Below are positions 1 through 8,883 of a stretch of 64,000 bases of DNA, in pieces. Under the pieces are notes generated by a model that did no database searches, was not told the origin of the DNA, and worked only from the letters and a program-made list of their open reading frames with translations. The DNA is taken from assembly GCA_040367435.1 (NCBI GenBank), contig BAABWY010000003.1, forward strand, positions 1 to 64,000. The letters are read 5' to 3'. This DNA is from Hyphomicrobiales bacterium 4NK60-0047b (GTDB taxonomy: Bacteria > Pseudomonadota > Alphaproteobacteria > Rhizobiales > HXMU1428-3). How positions within the stretch are numbered: position 1 is the stretch's first letter; each line of letters starts with the position of its first letter. The position numbers and the translations under genes are program-made.

Positions 1-124
1 TCTCTCTCACGGCTATTCTAAGCGCTTATGGCGCTTAGGCCTCCGAGGGACGGCGCTTGCACCGGGCAGCTAAGCTGCCATGTCCCTCAGCCCGAAAAGG
101 GCTGAGCTCCTTCTTCATGTCGTG
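1..124 (+). repeat. Large hairpin unit (LHU), copy A1
   Basis: Nearly complete copy of the large intergenic repeat. It begins with the conserved TCTCTCACGGCTATT block. Stem 1 pairs CTAAGCGC (18-25) with GCGCTTAG (31-38). The joint CCTCCGAGG follows, then a GGCGC-type stem 2 and stem 3 GGCAGC/GCTGCC. Stem 4 pairs CTCAGCCC with GGGCTGAG around GAAAA, and the end block is CTCCTTCTTC. It lies 3' of the minus-strand gene that ends at 170, so it would be transcribed, if at all, as the complement. The start may be cut by the window edge. Confidence 0.85.
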
Positions 125-138
125 AGTTTTTTTGTTTT

Positions 139-160
139 CTCTCTCACGGCTATTCTATGC
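139..160 (+). repeat. LHU fragment A2 (5' block only)
   Basis: A second copy of the conserved 5' block CTCTCACGGCTATTCTA follows copy A1 in the same direction and then stops, about 10 bp before the stop codon of the minus-strand gene. Only the start of stem 1 remains, so it is a truncated or decayed unit. Confidence 0.7.
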
Positions 161-169
161 GTAGAAGAT

Positions 170-1705
170 TTAAAAAAGAGCTTGGACTTCTTTGGATTTG
201 TCATTTGTTTTAGCCGGTGTTTTTAAAGGCTCTCGCACTAAGATTAATCCAGCTTTTGCTTCATCGTACCATTGACCGGTATTTGACAACAAATTTGTTT
301 CTAACTTTTGCTTCCAAAGGTCTATTGTTGATTGCACTGCTTTTTCATTTGCTGATATAAAATCATCTCGAGAGAATTTTTCGTTGATTTTATTCACCAC
401 ATAATCGGCAGCAAACCCGAGCACAACGCCGATCGCTGCACCTACAATTGTTCCACCCACTGGTTCGACCATAGTTCCGGCAACAGCACCGCCTTCAGCT
501 AATGTTATACGTGCACCCATCGATGTTGCGAAACGCCGTGATAGGGGCATGAAAATTCCACTCAGGCCTCGATTAACAGCTGGGCCAATTGTGAGAGCGC
601 CTATTGTTCCGCCAACTGCTGCACTACCTAGGCCTACAATGCCGTCAAAAGCACGGTCTTCCATGAGAAAGGTTGGGTTTTTCCAGCGCTGTGCGTCCCA
701 ATCAAGATTGGTCTGAGTGAATTGGGCATTCTTTGGAATTGTTTCCAGGAAGGTGGTGTTTTGTTTCAAGAAGGCCTTCATCTTTGCGTCTTGAATGGCC
801 ATAGTTGCTAGGTAGGACTTGTGGGCGTCTCGTGCAATTTTCTCTAGCCCGCCTACAATGACGGCATCTCTTGTCTCTGGTTTGAGAACTTGTTCCTTAT
901 AGTGGCTCATGAAATAATCGCTCATGTCCCGCTCAACTGCTGTTCGCAGGCTTTCATATTCTCCAAGTTTGACCAAGCGGCTGGTGGTAGATGAAATGGC
1001 TTCTTTTAAAATGATGTAGGGACGTTTCCATTCAAAGAACCAGTCTGCATATTTAGCAATCGCTTCTTCTTTGTCTGTAAAGGCCTTATCAAAAAGGGCC
1101 GTCAATTTAAGTGAGATGATTTCATCCTGAGCCTTTTGAGCTTTGTCTAACTCATTGGCGTGTTGCTTGATATAAGCTGCTAATTGACTATGACTGGCTG
1201 TTCTTTTTTCCAGCTCGCCATTAAAATTACGAATGACTAATTCGACTTTATCTTTAGCAATTGAAGAAGTCTGGAATATTTCAAAGTTTGTTCGGTCTAT
1301 ATGTCGTGATTTGGAATATTCCAGATCTCTCTTGTAGCCATGATAAAAGTTCATCCCCATTGAAAGGGTAAGAAATGTACCAACTAGCAATAGGACAGCA
1401 ACGGTTATGGGGCGAAAAATGGCATGTGATAACCCATATTTTTTTACTGTTTTCTTGATGATGATTTTTTGGTTTTTGGCTTTTGAGATTGGAACTAGCT
1501 GCTCACTTTTAACGAGTTCTGCTTTTTTGTTTTGCTCTCTTTTACCATCATTTTCATGAGTTTGTTCGGGAGACTCATTTTGTGACGCTTGTTTTAAACG
1601 CTCTGATAATGGGAGATTGCTTGACTTATTACCATGGTGTTCTTGATCCATAGATTGTTTTTGATCTTCAGGAATGGGCTGGCTTTTTTCGTTTGTCAGT
1701 CTCAT
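170..1705 (-). CDS. Unknown single-pass membrane protein with glycine-rich C-terminal region
   Basis: A 511-residue protein I do not recognise. The first 90 residues are polar and charged (Q/E/K/S-rich) and probably disordered. One clear membrane segment lies at about residues 96-118. A long helical, charged region with several K/E stretches follows (120-340). Residues about 355-440 are hydrophobic and rich in glycine and alanine (repeated GGT, GAA and VGG patterns), as in proteins that insert glycine-zipper helices into membranes. The tail is polar. An AAGGGAAA Shine-Dalgarno-like stretch precedes the ATG at 1705. It stands alone; the nearest neighbour is another small membrane protein 230 bp upstream. 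Existence of the gene is likely; function is unknown. Confidence 0.75.
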   Translation of the reverse strand: MRLTNEKSQPIPEDQKQSMDQEHHGNKSSNLPLSERLKQASQNESPEQTHENDGKREQNKKAELVKSEQLVPISKAKNQKIIIKKTVKKYGLSHAIFRPITVAVLLLVGTFLTLSMGMNFYHGYKRDLEYSKSRHIDRTNFEIFQTSSIAKDKVELVIRNFNGELEKRTASHSQLAAYIKQHANELDKAQKAQDEIISLKLTALFDKAFTDKEEAIAKYADWFFEWKRPYIILKEAISSTTSRLVKLGEYESLRTAVERDMSDYFMSHYKEQVLKPETRDAVIVGGLEKIARDAHKSYLATMAIQDAKMKAFLKQNTTFLETIPKNAQFTQTNLDWDAQRWKNPTFLMEDRAFDGIVGLGSAAVGGTIGALTIGPAVNRGLSGIFMPLSRRFATSMGARITLAEGGAVAGTMVEPVGGTIVGAAIGVVLGFAADYVVNKINEKFSRDDFISANEKAVQSTIDLWKQKLETNLLSNTGQWYDEAKAGLILVREPLKTPAKTNDKSKEVQALF

Positions 1706-1937
1706 TTTTTTCCCTTTTATCGTCTCGTCATTTACAAGACTGGAATTTTATAGCTCTCAATTACCACAATGGGGTTGTGATTTACCGCAAAAGAGCCACT
1801 CTCAATTTGTTACTTAAAACAAATATGAGCTGTATTTTATAAAATCATGGTAAATATCTAATCTGGTTAGATTGTGGTAAAATGTCTTATTTCTCAACCA
1901 AACCTAATAAGGCTTTGTTTTTCCATAAAACTTTTAA

Positions 1938-2174
1938 TTAGCTAACGGCTTTACTGATAATCAAGGCGATTGTTAGCATGAGTGCGCCTGTAGCTGCGCA
2001 GGCTGCCCAAAAACTCAACCAGATCAGTAGTTTTTGGCTTCTCTTTTCACGCTTCTTTTGTTCCAGGTGAAATCTTAAGCCAACTGTTGATGATGAAGGT
2101 GTTTCTAGACAGATTTCGATTAATTCTTCATCTGTTAAACCGGCTGGATCTTGTGCTAAATTATCTGTCGCCAT
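1938..2174 (-). CDS. Small unknown membrane protein (78 aa)
   Basis: The open frame extends upstream to 2213 with a TTG, but the ATG at 2174 follows a G-rich Shine-Dalgarno-like run (GGGGGG) at reasonable spacing, so I chose it. The protein has an acidic N-terminus (LTDEELIEICLE), a basic K/R cluster (KKREKRSQK) and one C-terminal hydrophobic helix of about 24 residues. This would place the N-terminus in the cytoplasm by the positive-inside rule. No family is recognised. It points the same way as the larger membrane protein at 170-1705, but the roughly 230 bp gap argues against tight coupling. Confidence 0.5.
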   Translation of the reverse strand: MATDNLAQDPAGLTDEELIEICLETPSSSTVGLRFHLEQKKREKRSQKLLIWLSFWAACAATGALMLTIALIISKAVS

Positions 2175-2213
2175 ACTAACTGCCGCCCCCCAAGGCGCCC
2201 TCCCTTTACTCAA

Positions 2214-2537
2214 GATGCTTTTACTAACACCTTAAAATTACTCAATACTATTATTAGCTTAGTGTTGGTCTCAGTTATTATTATGACTTAGATTTGAGAA
2301 CAAGTGAGCTTAATCAAGTTCTAAAATAGAATCCAGTATCAATTTTACTTTTCGTTTATAATAATTAATTTTAATAAACTGATAAGCATAATGAACAGTT
2401 GCACTTGAGATATGTTTTGCTAAGATACGCTAGCCCAAGTAATTTGGGAGGGAACCTTTGATATGCTTTGACCTTAATAATCGGATAACCGAAGTTGGCT
2501 TAGCATAAATTTGATCATATAAGTGAGGGATTACACT
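2214..2537. other. A/T-rich intergenic region with structured leader before pqqA
   Basis: No gene seen. The first 200 bp are A/T-rich and probably hold divergent promoters. Close to pqqA there are two possible hairpins on the + strand: CCCAA/TTGGG (2434-2448), and a longer one closing TATGCT (2462-2467) on AGCATA (2502-2507) with TCGG/CCGA inside it. The sequence GTGAGGGA just before 2538 is the likely ribosome binding site of pqqA. Confidence 0.45.
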
Positions 2538-2624
2538 ATGACATGGACAGCACCACAAGTATCTGAGACAGAAACAGGTATGGAAGTTACCAGCTATATG
2601 CCAGCTGAACTTGACCGTGCATAA
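2538..2624 (+). CDS. pqqA: PQQ precursor peptide PqqA
   Basis: A 28-residue peptide, MTWTAPQVSETETGMEVTSY followed by MPAELDRA. PqqA peptides supply the Glu and Tyr that the radical SAM enzyme PqqE cross-links to form pyrroloquinoline quinone. The family hallmark E-x3-Y is present as E16-V-T-S-Y20, and the MTW start and the EVTSY core match rhizobial-type PqqA. GTGAGGGA precedes the ATG at good spacing. A strong terminator follows 35 bp after the stop, so the peptide is transcribed alone. None of pqqB, C, D or E is in the window, so this is an orphan precursor gene or one of several copies. The SoxYZ-like carrier facing it fits a quinoprotein context. Confidence 0.85.
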   Translation: MTWTAPQVSETETGMEVTSYMPAELDRA

Positions 2625-2658
2625 ATTTTCTTTTTAGCTTATTAGCTAGTTTGAATTC

Positions 2659-2690
2659 AAAAGGCTCCTTAATTTTAAGGAGCCTTTTTT
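2659..2690 (+). terminator. Rho-independent terminator of pqqA
   Basis: A perfect 14 bp stem (AAAAGGCTCCTTAA with TTAAGGAGCCTTTT) closes on a TT loop and runs into T residues. It ends the single-gene pqqA transcript. Confidence 0.9.
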
Positions 2691-2730
2691 TATTTGTGTG
2701 TTTTTTTACATCTGTCGGTTTTTATATAAC

Positions 2731-2771
2731 AAAAGGATGTCCATAAACGGGGGGCTATGGGCATCCTTTTA
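2731..2771. terminator. Hairpin between convergent genes
   Basis: AAAAGGATG pairs with CATCCTTTT, and CCATA/TATGG extends the stem inward across a T-G pair, with a C/G-rich loop. It lies between pqqA and the SoxYZ-like gene, which read towards each other, and could serve the SoxYZ-like gene on the minus strand. Confidence 0.6.
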
Positions 2772-2827
2772 TTTTGGAATTTCAAATTTATAGAATTGAT
2801 AAGCTACTTTATTAGTTATCAAGACCA

Positions 2828-3733
2828 TTAACTATCAAGACCAATGGGGAATCTTTTCTCAAATTTTGTATCATCCGTATCTAAAGCTTTGATCGTAATA
2901 TCTTCACCTCCATTAAATAGATAATCAAAGGTAAGATCTGGATTTTGGCTTAAAGAGATACTGGCTGTAAGGCTAAATAACTCCTCACCACCATGAGATA
3001 CTTCAACAGTTTTTACAAATCTTGCCAAAATATATTGCAGGGTTATCTGATCCATTTGTAGCCCTGTTAAATTGGGGTGTTTAATTTGCAAATGAGCTGC
3101 TCTCTTTAACCTTGAAGCTTGCAGCGCTTTTTCACCAGACTTAGCTGGCTCTAATTTCATTGTGCCTAAACCTGCAAGTAAATCTTTAGGGTCTCCGATT
3201 GGAGGGGCTGCACAAGCGCCAAGCCCACTTGTTTTTACATATTGCTCTTTCATGTAAAGCTTGCCATCACTGGCCTCTACAATCACCCGAATTGGCGACG
3301 GTCCGTTGAACCGCATGTGAGTTGCGAAATTAACTTCTTTTCTTTGTTTCTTCATGTCAAAAACAGCGGAAACAGGCATGGGGTTTTCATCAATGATGAC
3401 GGTTACTTTCTTTACCGTGCGGCCATCAGAAAATTTTGCTTTGACATTAATTGGAACTCTGCGGTCATCCTTTGCGCGATAAGGAGTTTTTAAAGTTACC
3501 TCATTTAAAGCTGGAAGTATGGCTTGGTTTTTAAAAACCATTTCTTTTAAATCTGACCATGCATCTCTTGAGACATCGCTGGCATGAACTGCTGTGCTTA
3601 ATGTTAGTATACTTAAAGCTACAAGGAGAAGTGTTGATGTGACCATTTTCATGGTCTGTGCAACTAACCTTTGGACGGTTTTGCGTATTTTAGACAGGTT
3701 TAACCAGTCTAAGTTTGTTTTTGCGAGTTTCAT
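2828..3733 (-). CDS. Quinoprotein dehydrogenase-associated SoxYZ-like carrier protein
   Basis: A 301-residue exported protein in which a SoxY-like half is fused to a SoxZ-like half. The N-terminus is a long signal region (basic residues 1-27, hydrophobic 31-48, likely cleavage near VHA-SD). The first half (60-170) ends in SGLGACAAPP, which matches the Gly-Cys motif of this fused family, where Cys is the presumed carrier residue. The second half (about 210-300) is a SoxZ-like beta fold. In known genomes such fusions accompany PQQ-dependent alcohol or methanol dehydrogenases, so its position facing pqqA is meaningful, although no dehydrogenase is in the window. GAGGGAAGAG before the ATG supports the start. 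Confidence 0.75.
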   Translation of the reverse strand: MKLAKTNLDWLNLSKIRKTVQRLVAQTMKMVTSTLLLVALSILTLSTAVHASDVSRDAWSDLKEMVFKNQAILPALNEVTLKTPYRAKDDRRVPINVKAKFSDGRTVKKVTVIIDENPMPVSAVFDMKKQRKEVNFATHMRFNGPSPIRVIVEASDGKLYMKEQYVKTSGLGACAAPPIGDPKDLLAGLGTMKLEPAKSGEKALQASRLKRAAHLQIKHPNLTGLQMDQITLQYILARFVKTVEVSHGGEELFSLTASISLSQNPDLTFDYLFNGGEDITIKALDTDDTKFEKRFPIGLDS

Positions 3734-3900
3734 TCTCTTCCCTCAATCCTCCCTGATGGATAATTTCAGGGGCTTTTTCTTGAATGTTTAGTGAGGATAT
3801 GTGCTTTTACTATTTTGTTATTTCTCACTAAATCTTTTTTACTCGTACGTTTATGCGCATATTTCTATGTCCTTAACGTAATAGATTACCACTAAACAAA

Positions 3901-3942
3901 AAAAAACTGCCAATTGATAAAGCTTATCAATTGACAGTTTTT
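3901..3942 (-). terminator. Terminator of the mutAB operon
   Basis: Near-perfect stem built on CAATTGATAA/TTATCAATTG with flanking AAAACTG/CAGTTTT arms. On the minus strand the stem is followed by a run of about nine T, so it should end transcripts from mutA-mutB. The LHU repeat copy B lies between the mutB stop and this terminator and would be part of the mRNA 3' end. Confidence 0.8.
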
Positions 3943-3969
3943 ACTCTAATTTATTTTTGAAGTAGCTTT

Positions 3970-4155
3970 TTCTCTCAGGGCTATTGCTTTTTAGTGGCGC
4001 TTGAGATTGCCCACTAGCAACCGCACAGCTGTAACTCATAGGCCTCCGAGGGGCGGTATTTTTAGTAGCACTTCAGATGCCCACAAAACATCCGGACCAA
4101 CGCCGAGCAGCAAAGCTGCCATCTCACCCTGCCGAAAAGACAGGGCTCCTTCTTC
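3970..4155 (+). repeat. LHU copy B with two nested SHUs
   Basis: A variant 5' block (TCTCTCAGGGCTATT) is followed by an SHU (about 3998-4026) placed inside hairpin 1, then the joint CCTCCGAGG. A second SHU of the GATGC type (about 4066-4094) sits at hairpin 2, after GGGGCGG. The unit ends with stem 3 GCAGC/GCTGC, stem 4 CCCTG/CAGGG and CTCCTTCTTCGT. The + strand polarity is opposite to the mutAB transcript that crosses it. Confidence 0.8.
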
Positions 4156-4184
4156 GTGTTGTAAGCTTAAAGTTTTCACGCTTT

Positions 4185-6350
4185 TTAGGCTGCGAAGCCT
4201 AGTTGGGTACTTAACTTATCCAACAGGTCGCTTGCTGCGTCTGCGATCACTGTGCCGGGGCCAAATACCGCTGTTGCGCCCATTTCCAAAAGCGTATCAT
4301 AATCTTCAGGCGGGATAACACCGCCAACCACGATCATGATGTCTGAGCGACCTTCAGCTTCTAATGCTTTTTTTAATTCTGGTACCAATGTTAGGTGGCC
4401 AGCCGCCAGTGAAGACACACCCACGATATGTACGTCATTTTCAATGGCCTGGCGTGCTGCTTCTTCTGGTGTTTGGAACAATGCGCCGATATCAACGTCA
4501 AATCCAACGTCAGCAAAAGCTGATGCGATTACTTTTTGACCCCGGTCGTGACCGTCTTGTCCCATTTTCGCAATCAGAATTCTTGGACGTCTGCCATCCT
4601 GTTTCTCAAACTCTGAAACTTTTTCTTGAACTTTTTTAACGGCATCACCCATTGCATTCATCTCCGATTTATAGACACCTGAGATCACTTTAATTTCAGC
4701 CTTGTGTCTGTCGAATACTTTTTCCATTGCATCTGAAATTTCACCAACTGTTGCTTTGGTTCTAGCTGCTGCAACTGACATTTCCAGCAAATTGCCATTG
4801 CCAGCTGCTGCATTTGTCAGAGCTTCTAGTGCTGCTTGACACGCTGCTTCATCGCGCTCGGCTTTTAGTCTTGTGAGTTTATCTAATTGTTGTCCGCGAA
4901 CAGAGGCATTATCAACTTTAAGAATGTCAATTTTGTCTTCTTGGCTTGTGCGATATTTGTTGATACCAACAATGGTTTGTTTACCGCTATCAATTCGGCC
5001 TTGTGTGCGGGCTGCTGCTTCTTCAATGCGCAATTTAGGCACGCCTTTATCGATGGCTTTTGCCATGCCGCCAAGTTCTTCAACTTCCCTTATGTGGGCC
5101 CAGGCTTTTTGAGCGAGCTCATGAGTAAGTCGCTCAACATAGTGCGAGCCGCCCCATGGGTCTATCACACGGCATGTATCTGACTCTTGGGCTAAGAACA
5201 GCTGAGTGTTACGCGCAATACGTGCTGAGAAGTCTGTTGGCAGAGCTAAAGCTTCATCAAGTGCATTTGTATGCAGGCTTTGTGTATGGCCTTGTGTGGC
5301 TGCCATAGCTTCAAGGCATGTACGAACAACGTTGTTAAAGACGTCTTGTGCCGTTAGAGACCAGCCTGAGGTTTGACTGTGTGTTCTTAGGCTTAATGAT
5401 TTTGGGTTCTCTGGTGCAAATTCTTCTTTAATCAACGTCGCCCAGATCATTCTGGCTGCGCGCATTTTAGCGATTTCCATGAAATAGTTCATGCCAATGG
5501 CCCAGAAGAAAGAGAGCCTTGGGGCAAATTTATCAATCGGCAAACCGTTCTTCACACCAGCTCTTGCGTACTCAATGCCATCGGCCAGTGTGTATGCCAA
5601 TTCAAGGTCTGCTGTCGCGCCAGCTTCCTGCATATGATAACCGGAAATTGAGATCGAGTTAAATTTTGGCATATGCTCTGATGTGTAGCTGAAAATATCA
5701 GAGATGATCCGCATTGATGGGCTTGGTGGGTAAATATAGGTATTTCGCACCATGAATTCTTTTAAGATATCATTTTGAATAGTGCCAGATAACTTCTCGG
5801 CGGAGACGCCCTGCTCTTCAGCGGCCACAATGTAAAGCGCGAGAACCGGAAGCACCGCGCCGTTCATGGTCATCGACACACTCATTTGATCAAGCGGGAT
5901 ACCATCAAACAAGGTGCGCATATCATAAATGCTATCAATGGCCACACCGGCCATACCCACATCACCTTTCACGCGGGGATGGTCTGAGTCATAGCCTCTA
6001 TGTGTTGCCAGATCGAATGCGATGGAGAGCCCTTTTTGACCAGCTGCCAGGTTGCGGCGATAAAAAGCATTTGAATCTTCGGCCGTTGAAAAGCCTGCAT
6101 ATTGGCGAACTGTCCAAGGTTTTTGTACATACATGGTTGGATACGGCCCCCGCAAGAACGGGGCGATGCCTGGATATGTATTTAAAAAGCCAAGGTCTTT
6201 ACTATCAGCACTGCTATAGTGCCCTTTCACCTCAATACCTTCAGGCGTAAGTTTGGTAGCTGTTAAACGTGTTTCTTCTGAATTTTGTGAGGCGCTGTTA
6301 TTCGATGCGGCTTCCCACTTCATATTTGAGAAATCTGGAATTGAACTCAT
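4185..6350 (-). CDS. mutB: Methylmalonyl-CoA mutase, large (cobalamin-binding) subunit
   Basis: A 721-residue protein that interconverts (R)-methylmalonyl-CoA and succinyl-CoA using adenosylcobalamin. The catalytic TIM barrel covers about residues 40-560, including the substrate-binding stretch around [19 protein letters not shown]. The C-terminal B12 domain (about 585-715) carries the cobalamin-ligand motif DGHDRG, with His near residue 601, and the downstream GVSSLAAGH and GGVIP loops. It lies 70 bp after mutA on the same strand, so the two form the alpha-beta enzyme. In serine-cycle bacteria the enzyme closes the ethylmalonyl-CoA pathway; elsewhere it serves propionate breakdown. Length matches the family. 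Confidence 0.97.
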   Translation of the reverse strand: MSSIPDFSNMKWEAASNNSASQNSEETRLTATKLTPEGIEVKGHYSSADSKDLGFLNTYPGIAPFLRGPYPTMYVQKPWTVRQYAGFSTAEDSNAFYRRNLAAGQKGLSIAFDLATHRGYDSDHPRVKGDVGMAGVAIDSIYDMRTLFDGIPLDQMSVSMTMNGAVLPVLALYIVAAEEQGVSAEKLSGTIQNDILKEFMVRNTYIYPPSPSMRIISDIFSYTSEHMPKFNSISISGYHMQEAGATADLELAYTLADGIEYARAGVKNGLPIDKFAPRLSFFWAIGMNYFMEIAKMRAARMIWATLIKEEFAPENPKSLSLRTHSQTSGWSLTAQDVFNNVVRTCLEAMAATQGHTQSLHTNALDEALALPTDFSARIARNTQLFLAQESDTCRVIDPWGGSHYVERLTHELAQKAWAHIREVEELGGMAKAIDKGVPKLRIEEAAARTQGRIDSGKQTIVGINKYRTSQEDKIDILKVDNASVRGQQLDKLTRLKAERDEAACQAALEALTNAAAGNGNLLEMSVAAARTKATVGEISDAMEKVFDRHKAEIKVISGVYKSEMNAMGDAVKKVQEKVSEFEKQDGRRPRILIAKMGQDGHDRGQKVIASAFADVGFDVDIGALFQTPEEAARQAIENDVHIVGVSSLAAGHLTLVPELKKALEAEGRSDIMIVVGGVIPPEDYDTLLEMGATAVFGPGTVIADAASDLLDKLSTQLGFAA

Positions 6351-6420
6351 TTTTCGACCCTTATGCTTAAAGTCTGTATCTTAAATCTTATGTAAATGAT
6401 GGCTTGCTTCGTGACTGCTC

Positions 6421-8505
6421 TTAAACAGCAACGGTTTCATCTGCAAACCCAATAATCTGATGTATTTCAACCAGTGTGCTGACCATGTCTGTTCCTTGGT
6501 ATAGTAACGTTTGGAACAAGCTGCGGTCTTCGAAAGCGATTGATTTCAAAAACTTTGGCCGCGCGATGATGTAGATTGCCTCTGCGCCAGCATTGTATAA
6601 ATCTTTTGCAAGTTGTACTGCGTCTTGTTCATAGAGTTTATCCGATGAACATAGACAAGCAATGGTGGAGCCTGATGTTTTATAAGCTTCGATTAGCTCT
6701 TCATTATTTGCAAAGCCATCATTACCCAGCGCTTCAATTCCGCCTGTTTCAAAATATGACTTCGCCCAGGTAGCTCTTGCTGTGAAATCAGCAGGCCTTC
6801 CAATATTTGCCAAGAACACATTCGGGCGTTTGCCATTTAATGCCAGCACTTCGTCAGATAATTTACGCAGGAACTCAACATCTTCCATTATGCGATTTTC
6901 TAAATCACCTAACATGTTGACCAATGTTGCGGGACCTTCAAGGGCTTCATCAAGAATATAAGTTGGCGTTCCTTGTTTGATTTGCTCGATAATGTCGTTA
7001 AAGCGAGCGCCTCTTTGGTCACCGCTTACAACTGGAGCATTCAACACAGGCACACTCATATTGGCGCTATCTCCTGCTTCTTCCCATTCTTCTTCCTCAT
7101 CGAATAAATTTGGTGTTGTTTCATTAATGTTTGGGAATGTGGTAACGCCTGTTATTTCTTTTTTACCTGTTGCGATGTCATTAATTTGAGCTTCACGCAC
7201 TTGATCAATAGTGGACTTGACGTGTCCAGATTTCAGGCACTTTGCCATACCGCCCAGCTTTTCCGTTTGTTGGAAAATATCCCAGGCTTTTTCTGCCAGT
7301 TGGTTTGTTAGGCTTTCTACATACCAAGAGCCAGCTGCCGGATCTTCGACTTGTCCGATGTGGCTCTCTTCTTGAGAAATAATCTGAGTATTTAGGGCAA
7401 GTCTACGTGCGTCCTGGTTAGCCACACCGTGGGCTGCCGAGAATGGAAGTAATACAAGGGCGTCAACATTGCCAAGCCCAGCGGCTACTGTTGCAGCTGT
7501 TGCTCGGAGCATATTCACTTCAGGATCTGCTTTTGTTAAGCCTAAGTACGACATTTCAGCAATAAACTTAGTTGGTTTGGTTTTAGCACCACTTTCTTCG
7601 CAGATTTTTGACCACAATAAACGCATGGCTCGTAATTTTGCGGTAGAGAGGAATATGTCTCCATTTGTAGTCAAGCTGATGTCTACTTGCGTCAACGCTT
7701 CATCAATAGACAAACCTGCTTTTGTAAGACCACGTAAATAGGTAAGTGCTGTTGCGAGTGTGTAACCCAGTTCCATAGCCTCACTGCCACCGGCTTGCTG
7801 CCAGGTGCGACCAGAAGCTGTAAAACTCGACATTTTCGAACCGCTGTCTTTAATGGCCATAGCTGCATCAAGCCAGTTATCAAGTGCTTCATCTTCAGGT
7901 TCTGGAAAAGAACCCATGCAGGCAAAGATACTCAAGGGATCAAAACCAAAAGACCCTTCTATTTTTGAAAGGTCACTTTCTTGCCCTTTTAGGTAGGAGA
8001 CAAAATTGGCTGCATTGACGATTGCTTCACTACCATTTGTGAAATAAATCGATTTACCTGTTAGGTCGACACCATCGAATAGAATTTCATAATCTTTACC
8101 GGAATAGATGGGCAGTTCAGCACTTGCAAACGGGATGTCATTACTGATGGCTAAAAACAAGCCGCTAGCTCCACCATCCAAATCAATCTTGATTTGCTTA
8201 TTGGCTGACTTTAGTGATGGAATATCTGTTAATTGCAGAATTTGCCAAGGTCTTACATGACTGGAAAGCTCAGTTTCAGTGGCAGTTGGGCTTTCTTGTT
8301 TGTTTCCTGCCTTTAAAAAAGCAGAACCAGCTTCGCTCGTCACATCATCTTGTGTATAGAGTGGTTTAATTTCAATACCGTCATAGGTTTTATATGTGAG
8401 AGCCTGGTCGATTGTTTTCCCATTGAGAGATTTTTCAACTAGGCCACGCCATTGATCTCTTGTTGCTGATTTCAAGCTATCGGGCAATTCATATTTATCT
8501 GTCAT
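6421..8505 (-). CDS. mutA: Methylmalonyl-CoA mutase, small subunit
   Basis: About 694 residues, homologous to the large subunit but without the DxHxxG cobalamin ligand. The C-terminal domain has NIGRPADFTARA where the large subunit has its B12 site, as is typical of the non-catalytic subunit that heterodimerises with MutB. The frame stays open to an ATG at 8562, but those 19 residues are encoded partly by the SHU repeat array. The ATG at 8505 (MTDKYELPDS) has an AGAG motif upstream and is the better start. mutB follows 70 bp later. The tandem SHU array begins only about 26 bp upstream, placing four potential hairpins in the promoter or 5' leader. Confidence 0.93.
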   Translation of the reverse strand: MTDKYELPDSLKSATRDQWRGLVEKSLNGKTIDQALTYKTYDGIEIKPLYTQDDVTSEAGSAFLKAGNKQESPTATETELSSHVRPWQILQLTDIPSLKSANKQIKIDLDGGASGLFLAISNDIPFASAELPIYSGKDYEILFDGVDLTGKSIYFTNGSEAIVNAANFVSYLKGQESDLSKIEGSFGFDPLSIFACMGSFPEPEDEALDNWLDAAMAIKDSGSKMSSFTASGRTWQQAGGSEAMELGYTLATALTYLRGLTKAGLSIDEALTQVDISLTTNGDIFLSTAKLRAMRLLWSKICEESGAKTKPTKFIAEMSYLGLTKADPEVNMLRATAATVAAGLGNVDALVLLPFSAAHGVANQDARRLALNTQIISQEESHIGQVEDPAAGSWYVESLTNQLAEKAWDIFQQTEKLGGMAKCLKSGHVKSTIDQVREAQINDIATGKKEITGVTTFPNINETTPNLFDEEEEWEEAGDSANMSVPVLNAPVVSGDQRGARFNDIIEQIKQGTPTYILDEALEGPATLVNMLGDLENRIMEDVEFLRKLSDEVLALNGKRPNVFLANIGRPADFTARATWAKSYFETGGIEALGNDGFANNEELIEAYKTSGSTIACLCSSDKLYEQDAVQLAKDLYNAGAEAIYIIARPKFLKSIAFEDRSLFQTLLYQGTDMVSTLVEIHQIIGFADETVAV

Positions 8506-8530
8506 TATTTTCTCTATATATACTTTTTGA

Positions 8531-8677
8531 TGTGCCTTCAGTTGCCCACTAGCAACCGGCACGTTTGATGTGCCTTTAGCTGCCCACTAGCAACCGGCAC
8601 GTTTGATGTGCCTTTAGCTGCCTACTAGCAACCAGCACGTTTGATGTGCCTTTAGCTGCCTACTAGCAACCAGCACG
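8531..8677 (+). repeat. SHU tandem array J, four units, 38 bp period
   Basis: Four head-to-tail small hairpin units with identical 38 bp spacing (CCTT anchors at 8535, 8573, 8611 and 8649). Unit 1 has outer stem GTGCC/GGCAC, inner stem GTTGC/GCAAC and loop CCACTA. Units 3 and 4 have drifted (GCTGC facing GCAAC, loop CTACTA). It reads on the + strand, against mutA, and is the only array placed upstream of a gene start. Confidence 0.85.
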
Positions 8678-8816
8678 AGGATCACTCAATCCTAAAACTA
8701 GTGTCCCCATTAGTTCTAATAGTCCGCTACATAAATGATCTAATTTTATGAGTGATAATTGACCAAGCAAGCTGAATAACGCAATAGATTTTTTACAAAA
8801 TCATCATTAATCACGT

Positions 8817-8850
8817 AAAAAAGGCAGCGCTTTTGAGCACTGCCTTTAGT
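8817..8850 (-). terminator. Terminator of the DUF4332 gene
   Basis: AAAGGCAG-GC pairs with GC-CTGCCTTT around a TTTTGA loop. Read on the minus strand, the stem runs into TTTTTT, as expected for the end of the gene at 8884-9300. Confidence 0.8.
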
Positions 8851-8883
8851 AAACCTTGTTAAACTCGCCTAAAGTGCGAAGAA

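Noticed and set aside
100-124. CTCCTTCTT end block as an anti-Shine-Dalgarno mimic
   Set aside because: It resembles the 16S 3' tail only in a few pyrimidines; the resemblance is too short to support a ribosome-linked role.
8505-8562. Longer start of mutA at 8562
   Set aside because: The additional 19 residues are partly encoded by the SHU repeat and have no family similarity; MTDKYELP at 8505 has a ribosome site.
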